Positions 1-6,827 of a stretch of 64,000 nt of DNA are shown one piece after another. The number at the start of each line of letters is the position of its first letter. Positions within the stretch are counted from its first letter, which is position 1. The DNA is taken from NCBI RefSeq assembly GCF_029543105.1, contig NZ_JARQXB010000010.1:95998-159997 (forward strand), in the 5' to 3' direction. The DNA comes from Stenotrophomonas sp. HITSZ_GD. Lineage in GTDB: Bacteria > Pseudomonadota > Gammaproteobacteria > Xanthomonadales > Xanthomonadaceae. Both the position numbers and the translations under genes were made by a program. The notes beneath the pieces are model-generated. The model was not told the DNA's origin, searched no databases, and saw only the letters and a program-made list of their open reading frames with translations.

Positions 1-91
1 TGCGGTTGCGCGCGAACTGGGCGGCGACGACATCGGCGGTTTCCGCGGCTTCGCGGAACATCAGGGTCTGGTTTTCTTCGGGCAGGGACAT
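1..91 (-). CDS. SIS-domain glucosamine-6-phosphate deaminase-like protein (NagB-II), N-terminal fragment
   Basis: Only the first 30 codons lie in the window; the gene continues past the left edge. The visible start is MSLPEENQTLMFREAAETA, which I recognise as the N-terminus of the SIS-domain GlmS-like proteins that replace NagB in xanthomonads and convert glucosamine-6-phosphate to fructose-6-phosphate. It begins 15 nt after the LacI-type regulator stop on the same strand, so it fits as the third gene of a nagP-regulator-nagB-II operon. No strong Shine-Dalgarno sequence is visible, which suggests coupling to the upstream gene. Identity rests on a short fragment plus context. Confidence 0.6.
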   Translation of the reverse strand, partial: MSLPEENQTLMFREAAETADVVAAQFARNR

Positions 92-106
92 GGGTGGGCG
101 GTGGGG

Positions 107-1174
107 TCAGGTCGGTTCGGGCGGGGCGGAGCGCGCCGCGGCGGCCGGTGCGGGCGCGGTGGAACCGCGCACCACCAGCTGCGGCACGAATCCGCGGTTA
201 TGCAGCTGCGGTGCCTGCTCGTCGTAGGCGTCGCTGCGCAGCTGGCTGATCAGCAGGCGCGCGGCATGGCGGGCGATGTCCTCGGTGGCTTGCTTGGCGG
301 TGGTCAGCGGCGGCCAGGACTGGCGCGAGAACGGGCTGTCCTCGAAGCCGGCGATGGACAGCTGGTACGGCACGTTCATGCCGGAGGACTTGGCTGCCGC
401 CAGCACGCCCGCGGCGATTTCGTCGTTGCTGCCGAAGATGGCGGTGGGCGGCTCGCGCAGCGCCAGCAGGCGGCGTGCGCCACGGAACCCGTCGTCGAAG
501 GTGTAGTCGCCCGGCACGATGAGGTGCTTGTCCACGGTGATGCCGTAGTCGCGCAGCGCGGCCTCGTAGCCGGCATAGCGCTCGCCGCTGGAGCGGTGTT
601 GCGGGCCGCCCCACAGGAAGCCGATGCGTTGGTGGCCGAGCTGGATCAGGTGTTCGGTGATCTCGTAGGCGGCGTCGCGGTCGTCGATGTAGACGCAGGC
701 GCCATCGCCCGGGTCCTCGGTGGCGGCGATGATGCGCACCGTCTTGATCCCGCGCGCGGCCAGGCCGGCCAGCAGCTCCGGGCGTTCGGACATCGGCGCG
801 GTCAGCACCAGCCCGGCCAGGCGCGAGCGCTGCACCCACTCGGCCAGTTCCTCGGCCAGCAGCGGCGAGGTCGAATCGACCGGGTTGATCTGCAGGCCGA
901 AGCCGGTTTCGCGGCAGGCGGCCAGCACGCCGTTCTGCACGCCGATGATGTGGTACGGGTTCGGGTTGTCGTAGACCAGGCCGACCACGAACGGCGTGCC
1001 GCTGCGCAGGTTGCGCGCGGAAGGATCAGGTTCGTAGTCCAGGTCGGCGATGGCCCGCAGCACCCGCGCGCGGGTGGCCTGCATGACCGACGGCTCGTTG
1101 TTGATGACGCGCGAAACGGTCTTCAGCGAGACCTTCGCGCGCTCGGCGACGTCCTTGATCGTCGGCCTGCGCAT
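107..1174 (-). CDS. nagR: LacI-family transcriptional regulator of GlcNAc utilisation (NagR-like)
   Basis: DNA-binding repressor of the LacI/GalR family, 355 aa from the preferred start. The N-terminus MRRPTIKDVAERAKVSLKTV is a classical LacI helix-turn-helix followed by the hinge helix, and residues from about 60 onward form the sugar-binding periplasmic-binding-protein-like core. The ATG at 1174 is chosen because GGAG sits 6 nt upstream and LacI proteins normally start just before the HTH; a start at 1207 would add 11 residues. It lies between nagP and nagB-II on the same strand. The two palindromes in the nagP/kinase intergenic region are its likely operators. The assignment to NagR is by context. 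Confidence 0.8.
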   Translation of the reverse strand: MRRPTIKDVAERAKVSLKTVSRVINNEPSVMQATRARVLRAIADLDYEPDPSARNLRSGTPFVVGLVYDNPNPYHIIGVQNGVLAACRETGFGLQINPVDSTSPLLAEELAEWVQRSRLAGLVLTAPMSERPELLAGLAARGIKTVRIIAATEDPGDGACVYIDDRDAAYEITEHLIQLGHQRIGFLWGGPQHRSSGERYAGYEAALRDYGITVDKHLIVPGDYTFDDGFRGARRLLALREPPTAIFGSNDEIAAGVLAAAKSSGMNVPYQLSIAGFEDSPFSRQSWPPLTTAKQATEDIARHAARLLISQLRSDAYDEQAPQLHNRGFVPQLVVRGSTAPAPAAAARSAPPEPT

Positions 1175-1232
1175 GGGCTGCTCCGGGGCGGTGGCGAAGG
1201 CGTCCATGATGCGCGGTTCCGGTCCTTCCTGC

Positions 1233-2525
1233 TCAGCCCGCCTGCCCCGCCGGCAGCCCGGCCCGGTGGCCGCGCAGCGAGTAGAACAGGATGTAGAGGT
1301 AGCACGGGACCATCAGCGCGGCGAAGACCAGCTGGAAGTCGTAGTGCTGCTTGAGGATGGCGAAGGCCTGCGGAATGATCGCGCCCCCCGCGATGCCCAT
1401 GATCAGCAGCGCCGAGCCGGTCTCGGTGAAGCGGCCCAGGCCCTGGATGGCGAGCGGGAAGATCGCCGGCCACATCATCGCGTTGGCAAAGCCCAGCGCG
1501 GCGACGAAGGCCACCGAGACGTAGCCGTGGGTGAGGAAGGCACCGATCGAGAACAGCACGCCGAGCACGGCCGAGATGCTCAGGTAGCGCGCCTGCGAGA
1601 CCACGCGCGGGATCAGCACCAGGCCGGCGATGTAGCCGGCGAGCATGGCGCCGAGCGTGTAGGAGGTGAAGATCTTGGTGCTGTCCAGCGGCAGGTCGAA
1701 GCCGTGGCCGTAGGTGCCGATGGCATCCCCGGCCATCACTTCCACGCCCACGTAGACGAACAGGCACAGCACGCCCAGCCACAAGTGCGGGAACTGGAAG
1801 ATGCTGGTCTTGCCACCGCTGCCGCCGGCCGCCGGGGTGGCATTGGCTTCGGAGGGCTTGAGCTCGGGCAACGGCGAGAACAGCACGCCGATCGCCAGCA
1901 CCACCAGCACGGCGGCCATCGTCAGGTAGGGCGCATGGATGTTGGCGGCGAACTCGTCGAGCAGCGCGGCCTTCTCCTGCGCACCGGCCTTGGCGACCTT
2001 CTCGGACAGATCGCCGATGCCGTGCAGCACCACCGTGCCGATGACGATGGGCGCGAGGATGCCGGCGATCTTGTTGCAGATACCCATCAGCGCGATGCGC
2101 CGCGCGGCCGTCTCGATCGGGCCGAGGATGGAGATGTAGGGATTGATCGCCGTCTGCAACAGCGCCAAGCCGCTGCCGATCACGAACAGGCCGCCCAGCG
2201 CGCCCGGATACCAGCGCTGCGTGGCGAACTGGCCGAAGGCCGCCGCGCCGGCGGCCATCACGAACAGGCTCAACGCCAGGCCCTTCTTCATGCCCGTGCG
2301 CTTGAGGATCCACGACGACGGCAGCGCGAGGAAGAAGTACGACAGGTAGAACACCATCAGCACCAGGAAGGCGTTGACCTCGTTGAGGTCGAAGGCCAGG
2401 CGCACGAAGGTGATGAGCGGGCCGTTGATCCAGGTGAAAAACCCGATGACGAAGAACAGCACGCCGACGATGGCGATGGAAGTCATCACGCTGGAGCGTT
2501 CGGGGGTGGCGGTGAGTGCGGACAT
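1233..2525 (-). CDS. nagP: Sugar MFS transporter, NagP/FucP type
   Basis: Inner-membrane proton-coupled sugar symporter of the FucP branch of the major facilitator superfamily, 430 aa with about 12 hydrophobic segments. The start MSALTATPERSS is followed directly by a first membrane helix, and motifs such as GFFTWINGPLI and NPYISILGP are typical of the FucP/NagP group. AGGAG lies about 10 nt before the ATG. Beside the LacI regulator, a kinase, a TonB receptor and a GH20 hexosaminidase, GlcNAc is the most likely substrate. It is the first gene of the leftward operon, behind a promoter whose start region carries a LacI-type operator. The fold is certain and the substrate is inferred. Confidence 0.87.
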   Translation of the reverse strand: MSALTATPERSSVMTSIAIVGVLFFVIGFFTWINGPLITFVRLAFDLNEVNAFLVLMVFYLSYFFLALPSSWILKRTGMKKGLALSLFVMAAGAAAFGQFATQRWYPGALGGLFVIGSGLALLQTAINPYISILGPIETAARRIALMGICNKIAGILAPIVIGTVVLHGIGDLSEKVAKAGAQEKAALLDEFAANIHAPYLTMAAVLVVLAIGVLFSPLPELKPSEANATPAAGGSGGKTSIFQFPHLWLGVLCLFVYVGVEVMAGDAIGTYGHGFDLPLDSTKIFTSYTLGAMLAGYIAGLVLIPRVVSQARYLSISAVLGVLFSIGAFLTHGYVSVAFVAALGFANAMMWPAIFPLAIQGLGRFTETGSALLIMGIAGGAIIPQAFAILKQHYDFQLVFAALMVPCYLYILFYSLRGHRAGLPAGQAG

Positions 2526-2574
2526 CGGGTGAAAGCTCCTGCGTCGTCGAGCGCCGTGGCGGCGCTCTGGCTGG

Positions 2575-2588
2575 GAACAACGTTGTCA
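2575..2588. promoter_or_regulatory. Predicted LacI-type (NagR) operator at the nagP promoter
   Basis: Read on the minus strand the site is TGACAACGTTGTTC, containing the perfect palindrome ACAACGTTGT (2577-2586) with the central CG typical of LacI-family operators. It matches the perfect palindrome TGACAACGTTGTCA at 12 of 14 positions. It lies just downstream of the candidate nagP -10 (2591-2596), where transcription should start, so a bound repressor would block nagP. Confidence 0.6.
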
Positions 2589-2590
2589 CA

Positions 2591-2620
2591 TTTATTCGAT
2601 GGGCATGGGCTGCTTGTCAA
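2591..2620 (-). promoter_or_regulatory. Candidate sigma-70 promoter of nagP
   Basis: On the minus strand a perfect -35 TTGACA (2620-2615) is followed after 18 nt by AATAAA (2596-2591), which matches the -10 consensus at 4 of 6 positions. The operator-like palindrome begins 2 nt further on. The rest of the 2526-2883 intergenic region holds no recognisable gene. Confidence 0.5.
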
Positions 2621-2794
2621 CTTCCCGTGACGGCGAGACAGGCCTTGCGCGTGACGCGCCGCAGCAATGCTGCGCCGCCGCATCCCCAGGCGCCGGGGCC
2701 AAGCCACGCCAGGCTTCGCAGGCAGGGCGCGGGCTGTAACCGGTTTCCCCGGGAGGGCCGCGTTACCGAGTTGCGAAAATTTCGTTGCACCCCG

Positions 2795-2809
2795 TTGACA
2801 TCGTTGTCA
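2795..2809 (+). promoter_or_regulatory. Predicted LacI-type operator overlapping the -35 box of the kinase promoter
   Basis: TGACATCGTTGTCA (2796-2809) is a near-perfect palindrome matching TGACAACGTTGTCA at 13 of 14 positions. Its left half overlaps a perfect TTGACA (2795-2800) that can serve as the -35 box for the rightward kinase gene; the -10 at about 2818-2824 is weak. This is the second copy of the site found at the nagP promoter, so both divergent units are probably controlled by the same LacI protein. Confidence 0.55.
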
Positions 2810-2883
2810 GACCGATTTCACACTCGGCCCTGTCGAGACCCCTCCACGGGGCACGGCATGGCCCCAGGCAACCAGGAGTCCGT

Positions 2884-3903
2884 GTGGCTGCAACGTCCCC
2901 AGCTTCGAGCCCCACCCTGCCGCACGCCGGTGCGTTCCTGGCCGCCGACGTGGGCGGCACGCATGTGCGTATCGGCCGCGTGCGGGCGGGCGCCGACGCG
3001 CGCCACCCGGTCGACGTGCTGGACTACCGCAAGTACCGCTGCGCCGATTACCCGAGCCTGGCCGCCATCGTGGGCGACTTCCTGCGCGACAACCCGGGCG
3101 TGCAGGACTGCGTGATCGCCAGCGCCGGTTATCCGCTGGCCGATGGCACCGTCATCACCAACAACCTGCCCTGGGTGCTGTCGCCGCGCGCCATCCGCGA
3201 GGAACTGGGCTTGGCGCAGGTGTACCTGGTCAACGATTTCGAAGCGGTGGCGCATGCCGCCGCCTACGTGGACGCCAGCGAAGTGGTCCAGCTCACCGGC
3301 CCGGCGCAGGCGCCGCGCGGCCCCACGCTGGTGCTCGGCCCGGGCACCGGGCTGGGCGCGGCGGTGTGGATCCCCAACGACGGCTTCCCGGTCGTGCTCG
3401 CCACCGAGGCCGGCCAGGCCGCGCTGGCCAGCAATACCGAGCTGGAGATGCAGCTGGTACGCGAAATGCTGCGCCATCGCAGCCACGTACCGGTCGAGCA
3501 TGCGATCTCCGGCCCGGGCCTGCTCAACCTCTACAACGCGCTGTGCGCGGTGCGCGGCGTGCCGGCCTTGCACGCCACGCCGGACGCGATCACCGCCGCG
3601 GCCCAGGCCGGTGGCGATCCGCTCGCGCACCAGGCGCTGGACGTGTTCTGCGGCCTGCTCGGCAGCGTCGTGGGCGATATGGCCCTGCTGTACGGCGTGC
3701 AGGGCGGCATCTATCTCGCTGGCGGGATCCTTCCCAAGATCCGCCAGTTCCTGATCGACAGCAGCTTCGTGCAGCGGTTCCTCGACAAGGGATCGATGCG
3801 CGAGGCGCTGGAGCGAATTCCCGTGAAGTTGGTCGATCACGGGCAGCTGGGCGTCGTGGGCGCCGCCAGTTGGTATCTGGGCCAGAAGGCGAAAGCAGCG
3901 TAA
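2884..3903 (+). CDS. glk: Glucokinase-family kinase, probably GlcNAc kinase (NagK-II) or glucokinase
   Basis: ATP-dependent sugar kinase of the proteobacterial glucokinase family (COG0837), 339 aa. The phosphate-1 motif ADVGGTHVRIG is near residues 20-30, LGPGTGLGAAVW lies mid-protein, and YLAGGILPKI near the C-terminus is typical of the family. I chose the GTG at 2884 because AGGAG lies 5 nt upstream and the length is then normal; a longer frame from a TTG at 2785 would place the coding start inside the operator. It is divergent from nagP and upstream of the TonB receptor and GH20 genes. That context favours GlcNAc as substrate, because COG0837 kinases serve as GlcNAc kinases in some chitin-using gammaproteobacteria. 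Sequence alone does not separate the two activities. Confidence 0.85.
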   Translation: MAATSPASSPTLPHAGAFLAADVGGTHVRIGRVRAGADARHPVDVLDYRKYRCADYPSLAAIVGDFLRDNPGVQDCVIASAGYPLADGTVITNNLPWVLSPRAIREELGLAQVYLVNDFEAVAHAAAYVDASEVVQLTGPAQAPRGPTLVLGPGTGLGAAVWIPNDGFPVVLATEAGQAALASNTELEMQLVREMLRHRSHVPVEHAISGPGLLNLYNALCAVRGVPALHATPDAITAAAQAGGDPLAHQALDVFCGLLGSVVGDMALLYGVQGGIYLAGGILPKIRQFLIDSSFVQRFLDKGSMREALERIPVKLVDHGQLGVVGAASWYLGQKAKAA

Positions 3904-4018
3904 CCGCAACACCGTGTGGTCGCAGTCCGCGTCGAGGTCGGGGAGGACCGCCACGCACAGCAGCATCGGCGCGCCAAGCAATGCCCGCTAATCCAATTGA
4001 TTGATGAGGAGAGACATC

Positions 4019-6724
4019 ATGAAATACCGCAAGTCCGTACTTACCTCGGCCATCGTCACCTGTCTTGCGTTCAGCGCGCACGCACAGGAGGCAGGCCAGA
4101 CCCAGACGGCCACCGACCTGGATACCGTGCAGGTCGTCGGCATCCGCGGTTCGGTGGAGAAGTCGCTGGACACCAAGCGCGATGCCCAGGCCCGCGTGGA
4201 AGTGGTCACCGCCGAGGACATCGGCAAGCTGCCGGCCAAGAACGTGGCCGATACGCTGCGCGAGTTGCCCGGCGTGAACATCAGCTCGTCCAGCGCCAGC
4301 GAAGGCGCGTTCGACGAAGCCGATCGCGTCAGCCTGCGCGGCACCAACCCCAGCCTGACCCAGACCCTGGTCAACGGCCACACCATCGGCACCGGCGACT
4401 GGTTCGTGCTCAGCCAGGTGGCCAACGTCGGCCGCAGCGTGAGCTACTCGCTGCTGCCCTCGGAGATCGTCGACCAGGTCGTGGTCAACAAGAGCTCCCA
4501 AGCCAAGCTGGTGGAAGGCGGCAGCGCCGGTTCGGTGAACATCATCACCCGCAAGCCGCTCCAGTTCGCCGACAACCTGACCACCGAAGCGTCGGTGGGC
4601 GCCGCCTATTCCGACCTGCCCGACAAGACCGAGCCGCAGGTCAGCGCGCTGCTGAACTGGAAGAACGATGCCAACACCGTCGGCGTGATGGTGCAGGGCT
4701 TCTACGAGAAGCGCTCGCTGCGCCGCGACGGCCAGGAGGTCGTGGGCGGCTATGGCGTGATTCCGGACGACGCCGCGGTCGTGGCGACGAATCCGGACCT
4801 GGCCGGCGTGCTGTACCCGAACCTGCTCGGCGCGGTCTATTTCGACCAGACCCGCGAGCGCAAGGGCGGCGTGCTGGACGTGCAGGTCAAGGCCACCGAC
4901 AGCCTGACCCTGAACCTCAACGGGTTCTACTCCAAGCTGGAAGCGGACAACTACAACCGCAACTACATGATGTGGGCCAGCCAGTTCGTCAACACGCAGG
5001 CGCCGAACCCGGGCTACGTGATCAAGAACGGCGTGCTGACCCAGGCCACCTACGCGCCGACCAATAGCGCCACGGTCACGCCGTACGGCGTGTACGACAT
5101 GATCTCGCGCCCGAACGCGTCCTCCGAGTCCAAGTACCTGACGCTGGATGCCGATTGGCAGGCCTCGGACAACCTGAACATCAAGTTCCAGGCCGGTACC
5201 ACCGACGGCAGCGGCAAGAGCCCGACCCAGGACGTGCTGGAAACCGGCACCGCCGGCAACGCCGGCGCCAGCTGGAGCATGGGCGGCCTGGGCGACCCGA
5301 TCGACTGGTCGCTGGGCGGCGTCAACACGCCGGCCAACCACCTGCCGCAGAACGGCTGGATCTTCGGCGGCCAGGCCATCGACGTGAAGGACAGCGAGGA
5401 CTGGTTCGCCGCCGACGGCGAGCTGTTCGCCAATGCCGACAGCGTGCTGAGCTCGTTCGACTTTGGCGTGCGCTACTCCGAGCACGAGCGCAAGAACGAC
5501 TTCGAGATCGCGCAGGGCCCGAACTTCGCCAGCAACTGGACCGACATCTCGGCCTATCCCACCACCGGTGGCAGCTATCCGGGCGACTTCGGCGGCGACC
5601 TGGACGGCAACTTCCCGCGCGGCATCTGGTACTACACCCCGTCGCAGCTGGCGCAGATCAACGCCGACTTCGCCAACCGCGATCCGGTCAGCCGCTTCTA
5701 CTTCTCCGACGTCTACGGCGTGAAGGAGAAGATCTCGGCGGCTTACGTGCAGGCCAACTTCGCCGGCACCGCGTGGAGCGGCAACATCGGCCTGCGTTAC
5801 GTCAAGACCGACACGGACGTGCGGTACAACCAGTCGCTGCCGGTCAACTCCGGCATCCCGGGCGCGATCAGTGGCTCGGCGTTCGGCGACTACCTGCCGA
5901 CTACGGTGCAGAACGACTACAGCCGCGTGCTGCCGAGCGCGAACCTCAAGTTCGACCTGAGCGATGACCTGGTGGCCCGCTTCGCCGTGTCGCAGACCAT
6001 GACCCGCCCGGATTACTCCGCGCTGGCCGGCTCGCTGTCGCTGGATGACCTGACCCACACCGGCAGCGGCGGCAACCCGCAACTCAAGCCGATCGTCTCG
6101 ACCAACTACGACGCGAACCTGGAGTGGTACTTCGCCCCGCGCGCCCTGCTGTCGGTGGGCGTGTTCGCGATGCAGCTGAACGACTACATCAACTTCGGCA
6201 CCACCACGATCAGCTACAAGGACCAGGCCGCCAGCTACGCCAGCGGAACCGACGTGTATGCCGATTACCAGGTCTCGGTGCCGGTCAACACCAACGGCAA
6301 CATCAAGGGCTTCGAAGTCGCCTACCAGCAGCCGATCGGCGAGTTCTTCGGCGTGTCGGCGAACTACACCTACGCCGACGGCGAGGCCAGCGGCGGTGGC
6401 CCGCTCAACGGCACCTCGAAGAACACCTACAACCTGGCCGGCTACTTCGAGAACGACCGCTTCAGCGCCCGCGTGAGCTGGAACTGGCGCGATGACTTCT
6501 ACGCCGGCGTGAGCCGTACGGACGAGTTCTACCAGAAGTCGGTGGGCGCGCTCTCGGCCTCGCTGTCGTACCACGTCACCGACTGGATGACGGTGTCGCT
6601 GGACGGCCTGAACCTCAACAACCCGGTCTACAAGTACTACACCAACAGCGACGCGGGCTTCCTGCCGTATGCCTTCTACGCCAACGGCCGCCAGTACTAC
6701 TTGAACCTGCGTTTCAAGTTCTGA
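4019..6724 (+). CDS. TonB-dependent outer-membrane receptor, probably for chitooligosaccharides
   Basis: Outer-membrane active transporter, 901 aa. Residues 1-22 form a signal peptide ending in AHA. A TonB-box-like stretch DLDTVQVVGIRGS precedes the plug domain (about residues 45-165, with ITRKPL near its end), and a large beta-barrel finishes with the aromatic C-terminus YLNLRFKF needed for BAM insertion. The ATG at 4019 has AGGAG 7 nt upstream. It follows the kinase after about 115 bp and is closed by a strong terminator, so GH20 downstream probably has its own promoter. The N-terminal pattern resembles the large xanthomonad carbohydrate TBDR group. The substrate is inferred from the neighbours. 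Confidence 0.85.
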   Translation: MKYRKSVLTSAIVTCLAFSAHAQEAGQTQTATDLDTVQVVGIRGSVEKSLDTKRDAQARVEVVTAEDIGKLPAKNVADTLRELPGVNISSSSASEGAFDEADRVSLRGTNPSLTQTLVNGHTIGTGDWFVLSQVANVGRSVSYSLLPSEIVDQVVVNKSSQAKLVEGGSAGSVNIITRKPLQFADNLTTEASVGAAYSDLPDKTEPQVSALLNWKNDANTVGVMVQGFYEKRSLRRDGQEVVGGYGVIPDDAAVVATNPDLAGVLYPNLLGAVYFDQTRERKGGVLDVQVKATDSLTLNLNGFYSKLEADNYNRNYMMWASQFVNTQAPNPGYVIKNGVLTQATYAPTNSATVTPYGVYDMISRPNASSESKYLTLDADWQASDNLNIKFQAGTTDGSGKSPTQDVLETGTAGNAGASWSMGGLGDPIDWSLGGVNTPANHLPQNGWIFGGQAIDVKDSEDWFAADGELFANADSVLSSFDFGVRYSEHERKNDFEIAQGPNFASNWTDISAYPTTGGSYPGDFGGDLDGNFPRGIWYYTPSQLAQINADFANRDPVSRFYFSDVYGVKEKISAAYVQANFAGTAWSGNIGLRYVKTDTDVRYNQSLPVNSGIPGAISGSAFGDYLPTTVQNDYSRVLPSANLKFDLSDDLVARFAVSQTMTRPDYSALAGSLSLDDLTHTGSGGNPQLKPIVSTNYDANLEWYFAPRALLSVGVFAMQLNDYINFGTTTISYKDQAASYASGTDVYADYQVSVPVNTNGNIKGFEVAYQQPIGEFFGVSANYTYADGEASGGGPLNGTSKNTYNLAGYFENDRFSARVSWNWRDDFYAGVSRTDEFYQKSVGALSASLSYHVTDWMTVSLDGLNLNNPVYKYYTNSDAGFLPYAFYANGRQYYLNLRFKF

Positions 6725-6756
6725 TGTTGTCTCTCCCAAGCGTGTAATGCTCCACT

Positions 6757-6790
6757 GCGGGCCCGGACTCGTCCGGGCCCGCTTTTTTTT
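6757..6790 (+). terminator. Strong intrinsic terminator after the TonB receptor gene
   Basis: An 11-bp perfect GC-rich stem (6757-6767 with 6772-6782), a CTCG loop and a run of eight T (6783-6790), 32 nt after the stop codon. It lies just ahead of the hexosaminidase gene, so that gene needs its own start or read-through. Confidence 0.9.
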
Positions 6791-6827
6791 CCGGCTTCCC
6801 CAATGCCGCCACCGGAGGAACGATCCG

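Noticed and set aside
1050..2630. Long plus-strand open frame opposite nagP
   Set aside because: It is antisense to an excellent MFS gene; the translation is His/Gln/Arg-rich shadow sequence.
2785..2883. Upstream TTG start extending the kinase by 33 codons
   Set aside because: The extension would begin inside the operator/promoter, lacks a ribosome site and makes the protein longer than the family; GTG 2884 has AGGAG at proper spacing.
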